A stretch of 64,000 bases of DNA, taken from positions 264,001 to 328,000 of the forward strand of contig JAHBYP010000004.1 of the NCBI GenBank assembly GCA_019635875.1, in the 5' to 3' direction. Shown in pieces: positions 35,541 through 43,338 of this stretch. Source of the DNA: Alphaproteobacteria bacterium (lineage in GTDB: Bacteria > Pseudomonadota > Alphaproteobacteria > Reyranellales > Reyranellaceae). Numbering within the stretch: the stretch's first letter is position 1; each line of letters begins with the position of its first letter. A program made the translations under genes and the position numbers. The notes below the pieces were generated by a model. That model had not been told where the DNA came from, ran no database searches, and was given only the letters and a program-made list of their open reading frames with translations.

Positions 35541-36905
35541 TCAGCCGCCTTTGCGTGAACGTCGCCCGCCGCGACGGGAACCCGCTCCGAGAGTCTGTAC
35601 CAGCCAGTTGGCCGTGCGCAACAGGCGTGCATCGCCGCCGCGGCGACCGACCAGCTGCACGCCGAGCGGCATACCGTCCGTCGTGCGCAGCAGCGGCAGC
35701 GTCACGGCTGGAACACCGAGATAGGTCCAGGTGACGCAGAACGCCGGGTCGCCGGTCGATCCCAGGCCCTTAGGTGCCGGCCCCGGCGCGGCGGGTGTGA
35801 GGATGGCGTCGTACTCGTTGAAGACATCCTCCAGCGCTTCGTTCAGCGGTTCGATCGCGGCGATGGCGGCGGCGTAGTCGACCGCGAGACGCCCGCGTCC
35901 GCGCTCGATCTGCGCCCGCAGGCGCTCGCTGAGCAGGGTGGCGCCCTTTTCGTGATCGCGATGGAGATTGTACGCCATCTCCACTTCCATGATCGCGCGA
36001 TGCAGATCCTGCGTGCCGGCGAACCTGGATCCCAGCTCGACCTCGACGGCCGCCTCGCCGAGCACGTCGACCAGCTCGGCGAAGGCCTCCGCGGTCACCG
36101 GCTCCGCAAGATTCCACGCCGCCGTGCGCACGAAGGCGAAGCGCGGCGCCAGCGGTGGCTTCTCGATGGCGACGCTTGCCAGCGGCGGCCGGGCCCGGGG
36201 TCTCGTATCGGCATCCTCTTCATCGAAGCCCACCATCGCCTCGGCGAGCAGGGCGGCGTCCGCCACGGACCGCGCGAAGACACCCACGTGATCCAGCGTG
36301 CGCGACAGCAGCAGCGCACCCGATCGCGGGATCATGCCGTGGGTCGGCTTGAATCCCACGACGCCGCAGAATGCCGCCGGCCGGATGACCGAGCCGCCGG
36401 TCTGCGAGCCGATCGCGCCGGGCACCATGCCGGCGGCGACCGCGGCGGCCGAGCCGCTGGAAGACCCGCCGGGCGTGCGATCCGCGTCGTGGGGATTGCG
36501 CGTCTTGCCGGGCTGGGCATAGGCGTATTCCGTGGTTACGGTCTTGCCAAGAATGACCGCGCCGGCCGCGCGCAACCTGGCCACGGCGGCCGAATCTCGA
36601 CGCGGCGTGCGGCCCGCCCATAGTTGCGAGCCGAACTCGGTCGGCATGTCGAGCGTGTCGAAGATGTCCTTCACGCCGACCGGTACGCCATGCAGCGGAC
36701 CGATCGCGTGCCCGCGCTTGCGCCGGTCATCCGCCGACTCGGCCTGGCGTAGCGCGTGATCGCGGTCGAGGAATGTCCACGCCTGGACCTTCGCCTCGAT
36801 CTCGTCGATGCGCGCGAGGCAGTCGCTCGTCAGCTCGACCGACGTGATGCGGCCCGCGCGTATGTCCTCGGCGGCTTCGCTCAGTCCCAACGCGGCCAGG
36901 CTCAT
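35541..36905 (-). CDS. Amidase (amidase-signature family)
   Basis: The 454-residue hydrolase has the Ser-cisSer-Lys triad of the AS family: Lys79 (PVGVKDIFDT), the GGSSSGSAAA loop at 146-155 and the nucleophile Ser172 (GSQTGGSVIRPA). It hydrolyses a carboxamide of unknown identity. A cytoplasmic location is likely because no signal peptide is seen. It lies 22 bases after dctM of a TRAP transporter, so the transporter may import the amide or the operon may handle a released carboxylate. A second, different amidase starts at 63337. Confidence 0.9.
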   Translation of the reverse strand: MSLAALGLSEAAEDIRAGRITSVELTSDCLARIDEIEAKVQAWTFLDRDHALRQAESADDRRKRGHAIGPLHGVPVGVKDIFDTLDMPTEFGSQLWAGRTPRRDSAAVARLRAAGAVILGKTVTTEYAYAQPGKTRNPHDADRTPGGSSSGSAAAVAAGMVPGAIGSQTGGSVIRPAAFCGVVGFKPTHGMIPRSGALLLSRTLDHVGVFARSVADAALLAEAMVGFDEEDADTRPRARPPLASVAIEKPPLAPRFAFVRTAAWNLAEPVTAEAFAELVDVLGEAAVEVELGSRFAGTQDLHRAIMEVEMAYNLHRDHEKGATLLSERLRAQIERGRGRLAVDYAAAIAAIEPLNEALEDVFNEYDAILTPAAPGPAPKGLGSTGDPAFCVTWTYLGVPAVTLPLLRTTDGMPLGVQLVGRRGGDARLLRTANWLVQTLGAGSRRGGRRSRKGG

Positions 36906-36927
36906 TCGCGAGAGGCTCCCCCCAGTA

Positions 36928-38277
36928 TCAGCGCGCGGTGTAGAGATAGTCGGGCAGCCACAGCGCGACGCCCGGGAAGATGTAGATCAGCGCCATCGTG
37001 ATGAACACCAGCGATACGAACGGCAATGCGCCCTTGAAGATGTCGGTCAGCTGCACGTGCGGTGGCGCGATGCCCTTGAGGTAGTAGGCCGACATGGCCA
37101 TGGGTGGGGTATTGAACGAGGTCTGGATGTTCAGGGCCACCAGGATGCCGAAGAAGATCGGATCGATGCCGAACTTGGGGAGGAGCGGCAGGAAGATCGG
37201 CACGAAGATGATGATGATCTCCGACCATTCCAGGGGCCAGCCGAGCAGGAAAATGATTACCTGGGTGAGAATCAGGAACTCGATGGGCGACATGTCGAGC
37301 GACAGGATGAAGTGCTCGATCACCGTGTGTCCGCCGAGATAGGAGAAGACCGACGAGAACGTCCACGACCCGATGAACAGGTAGCACACCATTGCCGTGG
37401 CCCGCGCGGTGAGGAACACCGCCTCCCGCGTGCGCGAGAGGGTCAGCTGGCCATAGGCCGCCGCGAGCACCAGCGCGCCGAGCGCGCCGACCCCGGCGGC
37501 CTCCGACGGCGTGGCAAGGCCGAAGAGGATCGCACCCAGCACCGCCATGATGAGGATCGCCAGCGGGAAGAACGACGTCAGCAGCGCGACCATCACCGTC
37601 GAGATCGGGACGTTCATCTGCTCCCTGGGCAGCTTCGGCGCCAGGCTCGGATTGAGGATGGCCCGCGCAATGACATAGAGCACGTACAGCCCGGTCAGCA
37701 GGAAGCCGGGAAACAGGGCGGCCGCGTAAAGCTTCACCGCAGAAACCCCCGCCGTGGCGGCGTAGACGATCAAGAGGATGCTGGGCGGTATCAGGATGCC
37801 AAGGCAGCCACCGGCACAGATGACGCCGGCGGAGAAGCTCTTGTCGTATCCGGCCTTGAGCATCTGCGGGAATGCCAGCAGACCCATGAGCGTGACGACC
37901 GCGCCGACGATGCCGGTGGCCGTCGCGAACATCGCGCAGGTGATGAGAGCGGCGACGGCCAGCGCGCCCGGCACATGCTTCATCGCCAGCTGGATGGAGT
38001 GGAACAGCCGGCCCAGTATGTTGGCGCGCTCGACGACGTATCCCATGAACAGGAACAGCGGCACGGCCGTCAGCACGTCGCTCGACATCACCTCGAAGGT
38101 CTTCTGCACGAGCAGCGAGAAGACCCGGTTCTGGAAGATCTCCTGGCCCGCCGTGTAGTAGGCGTAGAAGCCGAAGCTCACGCCCATCGCGATCAGCGTG
38201 AACGCGATGGGAAATCCCAGCATGATGATGAAAATGAACAGTCCCAGCATCAGCATGCCAACTTGCGGGTCGGTCAT
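36928..38277 (-). CDS. dctM: TRAP transporter large permease (DctM/SiaM type)
   Basis: The 449-residue membrane protein begins MTDPQVGMLMLGLFIFIIML and has about twelve hydrophobic helices. Typical DctM segments include GFPIAFTLIAMG, GILIPPSILLIVYA and LNIQTSFNTPPMAMSAYYLK. It is the sodium-coupled transport subunit. ATGA overlap with dctQ at 38274-38277 shows coupling. Longer open sequence upstream overlaps dctQ and was rejected. Confidence 0.95.
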   Translation of the reverse strand: MTDPQVGMLMLGLFIFIIMLGFPIAFTLIAMGVSFGFYAYYTAGQEIFQNRVFSLLVQKTFEVMSSDVLTAVPLFLFMGYVVERANILGRLFHSIQLAMKHVPGALAVAALITCAMFATATGIVGAVVTLMGLLAFPQMLKAGYDKSFSAGVICAGGCLGILIPPSILLIVYAATAGVSAVKLYAAALFPGFLLTGLYVLYVIARAILNPSLAPKLPREQMNVPISTVMVALLTSFFPLAILIMAVLGAILFGLATPSEAAGVGALGALVLAAAYGQLTLSRTREAVFLTARATAMVCYLFIGSWTFSSVFSYLGGHTVIEHFILSLDMSPIEFLILTQVIIFLLGWPLEWSEIIIIFVPIFLPLLPKFGIDPIFFGILVALNIQTSFNTPPMAMSAYYLKGIAPPHVQLTDIFKGALPFVSLVFITMALIYIFPGVALWLPDYLYTAR

Positions 38278-38876
38278 GCGCGGGTCTCCTCGCTGGTCGT
38301 GTTCGCCCCGCTGGCGGTGAAATCCTGCTGCTTCACCGCGGACTCCACTTCCTCGACATCGTGCAGCCGCGGGAGCCAGTATCCGTGGCGCAGGCAAAGA
38401 ATGCAGCGCGTCGTTTCGGCGGCGCCCTGGATCAGCAGGAGGACGCCGGCGACCGGGATCAGCGCCTTTAGCGGAAACACCGGAACGCCGGCCGGGCTGA
38501 AGATGCTGACCTCCTTGAAGCCCACCGACATGACGGCGAAGTTCCAGCCGGCATAAATCCATGCCGCGACGGCGGGAAAGAAGAACAGCAGGTAGAGCAC
38601 GAGGTCGATGGCTGCCTGCACGCGCGGCGGCCACAGTCGGTACAGCACGTCACCGCGCACATGGCCGTTGCGCGACAGCGTGTAGGCGCCCGCCATGAGA
38701 AACAACGCGCCATACATGATGTAGCTGAAGTCGAACGCCCAGCTCGTCGGCGCCCGCATCACATAGCGCACGAACACCTCATAGCTCGTGCCCAGGGTGA
38801 GGACGAGGATCAGCCAGCCGAAGCACTTGCCAACCCAGGCGCTCAGCGTGTCGATGAAGATCAGGACCCGGGTCAT
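38274..38876 (-). CDS. dctQ: TRAP transporter small permease (DctQ type)
   Basis: The 200-residue protein has the four-helix DctQ pattern: LSAWVGKCFGWLILVLTLGT, YVMRAPTSWAFDFSYIMYGA, then VDLVLYLLFFFPAVAAWIYA-type sequence and a final helix near 135-155. It pairs with DctM. The C-terminal tail (VEEVESAVKQQDFTASG) is longer than usual and polar. It lies between the binding protein gene and dctM. Confidence 0.92.
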   Translation of the reverse strand: MTRVLIFIDTLSAWVGKCFGWLILVLTLGTSYEVFVRYVMRAPTSWAFDFSYIMYGALFLMAGAYTLSRNGHVRGDVLYRLWPPRVQAAIDLVLYLLFFFPAVAAWIYAGWNFAVMSVGFKEVSIFSPAGVPVFPLKALIPVAGVLLLIQGAAETTRCILCLRHGYWLPRLHDVEEVESAVKQQDFTASGANTTSEETRA

Positions 38877-38987
38877 GTGGGCACCACCTGCGGCGGCGTT
38901 GTCGTCGGGACACCGGTTCGCTGGCCGGGCGGCGCGTCAGGCGCCGCCCGGCAGCGGATGTCGGATGGCCGGGCGCGGCCGATCCGT

Positions 38988-40112
38988 CTACAGCTCGAGC
39001 TTGCCGAAATGGTGCTCGTAGGCGCCGCGGTAGTCGGTCGAGTTGAACAGGCCATAGTAGACGACGCGCTTCACCCACGCCTTCTGCGAGTCCATCACCT
39101 TCTTCATGAAGGGATCCCGGCTGAGCTGGGCGATCAGGCCGTCCCAGGCCTTGATCTGCGCGTCGAAGACGTCCTTGGGCGTCCGCAGCACGTTGACCTT
39201 GTCCTTGCTGATCAGCTCCTGGAGGTCGGTGGAATAGTAGTCCATCGCCTTCCACTCGTTGGCGGAAGACACCGCCTCGGCGCCGTACTGCAGGATCGCC
39301 TGATGCTCCTTGGGCAGGGCGTCGAACTTGCCCTTGTTGAACATGATCTCGAAGTACTCGGTCGCCTGGTGATGGCTGCCCATCATGTAGTTCTTCGCCA
39401 CGTCCTGGGCGCCGAAGCGGCGGTCCGAAGTCGGATTGTTGAACTCGAACGCGTCGATCACGCCGCGCTCCATCGCCGGCACGATCTCGCCGCCCGGCAG
39501 CTGCGCGACGGCCAGGCCCATCACCTGCATCAGATCGGCGGCGAGGCCGACGGTGCGGTACTTGAGGCCTTTCATGTCGGCCATGCTCTTGACCGGCTTC
39601 TTGAACCAGCCCAGCGGCTGGGTCGGCATCGGCATGGCGAAGAAGCTGACGATGTTCACCTTCATGATCTGGCTCTGCAGCTCGTGGAAGAGCTCGCGAC
39701 CGCCGCCATTGTGGATCCAGCCGAGGCCTTCGTTGGCATTGAAGCCGAACACCGGGCCGGTGCCGAACAACGAGGCCGCCTTGTGCTTGCCGTACCAGTA
39801 CACGGTCACGGTGTGGGCGGCGTCGATCTGCCCGCCATGAACGCCGTCGAGAACCTGGAAGGGGTGAACGACCGAGCCGCCGACCAGGTAGTCGATCTTG
39901 AGCCGGCCGCCGGCCATCGCGTTGACGCGCTTGACGTAGTCCTCGGCCATCTCGTTGAACACGTCCTTGGCGCCCCACGAACCCTGCATCTTCAGCGTCG
40001 TGGTCTGGGCGCGCGAGACCTGCGGCATGGCGAGCGTCGCCACGCCCGCGACCGCCGCGCCGGTGAGGAACTTGCGGCGCGAATTCTTCGGCTTGCTCCT
40101 GTGGATCGTCAT
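38988..40112 (-). CDS. dctP: TRAP transporter substrate-binding protein (DctP family), Tat-exported
   Basis: The 374-residue periplasmic protein starts with a twin-arginine signal (SRRKFLTGAAVAGVATLAMP, cleavage near SRA). Mature sequence TTTLKMQGSWGAKDVFNEMA is followed by ERGVIDAFEFNNPTSDRRFG, where the Arg that binds a ligand carboxylate is expected in DctP proteins. The ligand is not predictable, but the amidase in the operon points to a carboxylate or carboxamide compound. The gene is first in the dctP-dctQ-dctM-amidase-small protein operon. Confidence 0.93.
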   Translation of the reverse strand: MTIHRSKPKNSRRKFLTGAAVAGVATLAMPQVSRAQTTTLKMQGSWGAKDVFNEMAEDYVKRVNAMAGGRLKIDYLVGGSVVHPFQVLDGVHGGQIDAAHTVTVYWYGKHKAASLFGTGPVFGFNANEGLGWIHNGGGRELFHELQSQIMKVNIVSFFAMPMPTQPLGWFKKPVKSMADMKGLKYRTVGLAADLMQVMGLAVAQLPGGEIVPAMERGVIDAFEFNNPTSDRRFGAQDVAKNYMMGSHHQATEYFEIMFNKGKFDALPKEHQAILQYGAEAVSSANEWKAMDYYSTDLQELISKDKVNVLRTPKDVFDAQIKAWDGLIAQLSRDPFMKKVMDSQKAWVKRVVYYGLFNSTDYRGAYEHHFGKLEL

Positions 40113-40163
40113 GGGATCCTCCCTCGCTAGTGGGACTTGGCACCTGTAGGCGACTGCCACTAC

Positions 40164-40180
40164 GGCCGACTTGATCGGCC
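40164..40180. promoter_or_regulatory. Inverted repeat upstream of dctP (operator candidate)
   Basis: GGCCGA at 40164-40169 and TCGGCC at 40175-40180 are perfect reverse complements with a 5-base centre. They lie 52 bases before the dctP start in the promoter region of the TRAP operon. The site could bind a regulator or form a leader hairpin. Confidence 0.35.
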
Positions 40181-40299
40181 TTGTTTTGCCGAAACAATGA
40201 GGGGCCGGCTCAGGGGTGGCAAGCGGAACCGGCGGCCGACAGGCGCGCGCCGGACCTGGTAAATGACCCGGAGAAGGGTCGCGAATACTCGGACTACCG

Positions 40300-40331
40300 A
40301 AGAAACGCCGCCCGGCGGACCGCCGGGCGGC
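40300..40331 (-). terminator. Strong hairpin, probable terminator of the ferric-reductase-like gene
   Basis: A perfect 12-base stem (GCCGCCCGGCGG at 40307-40318 and its complement at 40320-40331) around a single A lies 31 bases after the stop at 40363. On the minus strand it is followed by GTTTCTTC, a short T-rich run, which fits a rho-independent terminator. It also separates this gene from the dctP promoter. Confidence 0.6.
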
Positions 40332-40362
40332 CAGCAGATCGGCGGAGATCTCGTTGGCTCGT

Positions 40363-40968
40363 TCAGCGTGCCGCGAGGCGCCGCCGGGCGGTGTAGCGGG
40401 CCGCCAGGCGCACCGCGAGCATGGCGATGACGACGGCGAAAAACGGCCAGTAGAACGGCGTGATCGGCAATCGCTTGCCGTAGGCCACGGCGAAGCTGAT
40501 CCAGATATACCAGGCGCCCGCGATGTGCAGTGTCCGCCAGGCGCGCGGGCCGAGTCTCGCCGCGGCGCCGTCGATCGACGTCGCCGCCATCGCCAGGATG
40601 AAGGCGTAGGCAATGGCGCCGGTGACCAGGCTCACGGGATTGGTGAGCGATCGGAACAGTTGATGGTCCAGCCAGGCAAGCCCGAGAAGCGCCAGCCCGT
40701 GCACGAGATGGGAGATGGCGAAGCTCACGCCGAGTTGACGGCGGTTGGCGCGCTGCCAGCGCGTCAGCGTGCCGGGCCACAGCGTGACCATCGCGGATGC
40801 GGTGAAGGCGAGCGCGAAGAGCAGCAGCGAGGTCCGCGCCGTGATTCGTACCACCAGGCGCACGCCATCGACATCGCCGCCATGCGCCGCGACGATCGCC
40901 AGCGCTCCGCCGACCAGGGTGACACCGAGGAATCCGGCCAGCGGCCAGCCGCGCAACAATCCCGACAT
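40363..40968 (-). CDS. Ferric-reductase-like (heme b) transmembrane protein
   Basis: The 201-residue protein has about six hydrophobic helices (MSGLLRGWPLAGFLGVTLVG; LLLFALAFTASAMVTLWPG; and so on). Histidines spaced for heme binding occur in FAISHLVHGLALLG and WRTLHIAGAWYIWISF, a pattern seen in the ferric-reductase-like domain family that includes MsrQ and YedZ. No MsrP-type partner is next to it, so the electron acceptor is unknown. It is divergent from a TetR gene with a palindrome between them, which may control it. Confidence 0.75.
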   Translation of the reverse strand: MSGLLRGWPLAGFLGVTLVGGALAIVAAHGGDVDGVRLVVRITARTSLLLFALAFTASAMVTLWPGTLTRWQRANRRQLGVSFAISHLVHGLALLGLAWLDHQLFRSLTNPVSLVTGAIAYAFILAMAATSIDGAAARLGPRAWRTLHIAGAWYIWISFAVAYGKRLPITPFYWPFFAVVIAMLAVRLAARYTARRRLAAR

Positions 40969-41017
40969 TGTCCTGCCTCCCGCAAGTGAGCGATGATTAC
41001 ATAGCGCAAGGTGGATA

Positions 41018-41030
41018 TAAGCGGCGCTTA
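41018..41030. promoter_or_regulatory. Palindrome between divergent membrane-protein and TetR genes
   Basis: TAAGCG-G-CGCTTA is a 13-base near-perfect palindrome in the 99-base gap between starts at 40968 (minus) and 41068 (plus). TTACAT also occurs twice as a direct repeat (40997 and 41028). TetR regulators commonly bind such palindromes in divergent promoters, so this is the likely operator. Confidence 0.5.
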
Positions 41031-41067
41031 CATTTGCGTGATCGATGTGGTGTGTCATGCTGCGGTG

Positions 41068-41739
41068 ATGACCCGTGCCCGCAAGCCGACCAAGCCGCGC
41101 CGCGCCTATCACCACGGCGACCTGCGCCGCGCGCTGGTCGAGGAGGCGCTGCGGCTTGCCGCCGAAGGCGGACCCGAGATGGTGACCGTGCGCGAGGTGG
41201 CGCGCCGCGTCGGCGTGTCGTCGGGCGCGCCGTTCCGGCACTTCCCCGACCGCACGACGCTGCTGACAGCGGTCGCCGAAGAGGCGATGGCGCGCTTCCG
41301 CCAGGAGATCCTGCGCGCCCTCGACGCGGCCGGCGGCAAGGGGCCGCTGGAGCGCCTGCGCGCCGTCGGCTCGGCCTATCTGCGCTGGGCGGTGCGCCAC
41401 CCGACCTTCTTCGAGGTGATCTCCTCGCGCCGCCTGATCGACTTCGAGGGTTCGGCCGCGCTGCGCGCCGACAACGAGGCGGTGCAGCGCCTGATGGCCG
41501 GTCTGGTGGAGGAGGCGCGGCTGAAGGGCGAGGTGCGCACGGATGCCGATGCGCGGCTGATCGTCGTCACTGGCCGCGCGCTGGTCTATGGCCTGGCGCG
41601 CATGAAGGTCGATGACCACTACGCGAGCTGGGGACTGGTGGCCGAGGAGGTCGAGCGCGTGATGGATGCGGCGCTGGGCCTGTTCGTCGCCGGCCTGGCG
41701 GCGCCGCCGCGCGTTGCCCGCAAGCGGCGCGCCTCCTAG
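41068..41739 (+). CDS. TetR/AcrR family transcriptional regulator
   Basis: The 223-residue regulator has an N-terminal helix-turn-helix (YHHGDLRRALVEEALRLAAE then MVTVREVARRVGVSSGAPFR and HFPDRTTLLTAVAEEA). Its C-terminal ligand domain contains YLRWAVRHPTFFEVISSRRL, similar to the WHG-type TetR C-terminal domain. It probably represses itself and the divergent ferric-reductase-like gene. Ligand unknown. The ATG at 41068 begins just before the basic MTRARKPTKPRRAYHHG; an upstream ATG at 41011 would place the palindrome inside the gene. Confidence 0.9.
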   Translation: MTRARKPTKPRRAYHHGDLRRALVEEALRLAAEGGPEMVTVREVARRVGVSSGAPFRHFPDRTTLLTAVAEEAMARFRQEILRALDAAGGKGPLERLRAVGSAYLRWAVRHPTFFEVISSRRLIDFEGSAALRADNEAVQRLMAGLVEEARLKGEVRTDADARLIVVTGRALVYGLARMKVDDHYASWGLVAEEVERVMDAALGLFVAGLAAPPRVARKRRAS

Positions 41740-41763
41740 GATGAGGCGGCGACGGAGGGTGCC

Positions 41764-41979
41764 ATGAAGACGGAGAACGTGGCCGGGCTGCTGCCGGCGA
41801 CGCTGTCGTCCGCCGCTTGGGCGCAGCGGACGATGCCACCGGGCTATGTCGACTACGTCACCCAGGACATCCGCTGGAAGTACGTCGACGCTGACGGCCA
41901 GGGCACGCTGACATTCAGCCTGCCACAGTGCGTCGAGCCGGCGCAGACCGGCAGCACCTGCATCGGAAGGCGCCGCTGA
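41764..41979 (+). CDS. Small putative secreted protein
   Basis: This 71-residue product is unrecognised. The N terminus (MKTENVAGLLPATLSSAAWA) resembles a weak signal peptide ending AWAQ, and the rest (YVDYVTQDIRWKYVDADGQG) is polar with two cysteines. CGGAGGG lies 5 bases before the ATG. Its last 52 bases overlap the N-terminal region of the acetyltransferase gene in another frame. It could be a real short gene or a degraded fragment. Confidence 0.4.
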   Translation: MKTENVAGLLPATLSSAAWAQRTMPPGYVDYVTQDIRWKYVDADGQGTLTFSLPQCVEPAQTGSTCIGRRR

Positions 41980-42443
41980 CTCGGGATTTCACCTTCCGTC
42001 GGGCCACCGCGGACGACCTGCCGGCGATCGTCGCGCTGCTCGCGGACGACGTGCTGGGCAATGCGCGCGAGGATGCATCCCTGCCGCCGAACAGGCGCTA
42101 TGTCGAGGCCTTCGCCGCCATCGAGCGCGACGCCAACCAGATGATGGTCGTGGTCGAGAGCGCCGGCGCCGTCGTCGGCTGCCTGCAGTTGAGCTTCATC
42201 CCGGGGCTGTCGCGGCTGGGCGCCTGGCGCGGCCAGATCGAGAGCGTGCGCATATCCTCGAGCCTGCGCGGCGGCGGCTTGGGCCGTGCGATGTTCGAAT
42301 GGGCGATCGCGCAATGCCGCGAGCGCGGCTGCGCGCTGGTCCAGCTTACGACGGACAAGGCGCGGCCCGATGCGCGCCGCTTCTACGAATCGCTCGGCTT
42401 CAAGGCCTCGCACGAGGGCATGAAGCTCTCACTGTCATCCTGA
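41928..42443 (+). CDS. GNAT family N-acetyltransferase
   Basis: The product of up to 171 residues has the GNAT core: RRATADDLPAIVALL, the central strand MMVVVESAGAVVGCLQLSF, the acetyl-CoA loop SSSLRGGGLGRAMFEWAIAQ, and DARRFYESLGFKASHEGMK. It acetylates an unknown small molecule or peptide. The start is uncertain: no ATG exists before the conserved part, a GTG at 41928 is the first candidate, and the true start may be a weak codon near 41976. It ends at the left edge of a REP-like element. Confidence 0.85.
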   Translation: MRRAGADRQHLHRKAPLTRDFTFRRATADDLPAIVALLADDVLGNAREDASLPPNRRYVEAFAAIERDANQMMVVVESAGAVVGCLQLSFIPGLSRLGAWRGQIESVRISSSLRGGGLGRAMFEWAIAQCRERGCALVQLTTDKARPDARRFYESLGFKASHEGMKLSLSS

Positions 42444-42536
42444 GCGCAGCGAAGGACCTCGCTGTACCGCGCTCACACACCTGCATTGTGACCGATCGCA
42501 CCACAGCGAGGTCCTTCGCTGCGCTCAGGACGACAG
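42431..42536. repeat. REP-like inverted repeat (family B)
   Basis: Arms at 42431-42465 and 42503-42536 are nearly perfect reverse complements (core GAGCGCAGCGAAGGACCT), separated by a 37-base centre. A related element lies at 56527-56594. This family (GTCATCCTGAGCGCAGCGAAGG type) is a common interspersed repeat in bacterial genomes. It fills the gap between two convergent genes and may end both transcripts. Confidence 0.8.
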
Positions 42537-42541
42537 CGGAG

Positions 42542-43330
42542 TCAATTCAAGTTCCTGAGCGTCTCGACCAGCGCATCGGGCTTCTCGTGGCCGACGAGGT
42601 GGCCGGCCTGCGGGATGGTCGTCAGCCTGGCGCCGGCGATGTTCTTGACGAAGGCCTGGGCATAGACCGGCGGGATCAACCTGTCGTTCTCGCCCCACAC
42701 CACCAGGGTGCGCGCCTTGATGCGGTAGAGCCGCTCCGACAGCCCGCGCTCGGGGATCGGGAACAGCATCTTGCCGGCCATGCCCAGGCGACGAGCGTTC
42801 ATGATCATGAACTCGGCGAGGAACTTCACGTCGTTCATGTCGCCGCCGGGCGTCATCAGCTTCACGCCGGCCTCGACGTCGTGGAACAGGTAGTGCGGAA
42901 ACTCCTGCGGCAGCAGCGCGAAGATGTCGACGATGGGATGCTCCGGCAGCCAGATGCCGGCCGGCGCGATGAGTGCAAGACGCTCGATGTCGTGGGGCGC
43001 GATCGCCGCCATCTCGGCCGCGATCATGCCGCCCATCGAGTGGCCGACGACCAGCGGCTTGGAGAGGCCCAGCGCCTGCATGACGTCGTAGCCGTGCAGG
43101 GTGACGTCGAGCATGTCGCGCAGGCGCTCCTCGCCGGCGGAGTCCTCGTAGCCCGGCAGCAGCGGCGCATAGACACGGTAGTGCTTCGCCAGCGCGGCGA
43201 CGACGCGATCCTCGCGCATCAGCCCGCCGGCGCCATGCAGGTAGAACAGCGGTGGCCCGTCGCCGCCCTCGTAGACGCGGACCTTGTTGCGGCCGCCGGC
43301 GACGTCGATCAGACGGGAATTGATGGTCAT
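42542..43330 (-). CDS. Alpha/beta-fold hydrolase
   Basis: The 262-residue protein has the oxyanion motif FYLHGAGGLMRED, the nucleophile elbow VVGHSMGGMIAAEM with its Ser, the acid in VVWGENDRLIPP and the base His in IPQAGHLVGHE. It lies 8 bases after the LLM oxidoreductase gene on the same strand, so the pair probably acts on one compound, for example a flavin-dependent oxygenation followed by hydrolysis. Substrate unknown. The start MTINSRLIDVAGGRNKVRV at 43330 fits the fold. Confidence 0.9.
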   Translation of the reverse strand: MTINSRLIDVAGGRNKVRVYEGGDGPPLFYLHGAGGLMREDRVVAALAKHYRVYAPLLPGYEDSAGEERLRDMLDVTLHGYDVMQALGLSKPLVVGHSMGGMIAAEMAAIAPHDIERLALIAPAGIWLPEHPIVDIFALLPQEFPHYLFHDVEAGVKLMTPGGDMNDVKFLAEFMIMNARRLGMAGKMLFPIPERGLSERLYRIKARTLVVWGENDRLIPPVYAQAFVKNIAGARLTTIPQAGHLVGHEKPDALVETLRNLN

Positions 43331-43338
43331 GGTGTCGC

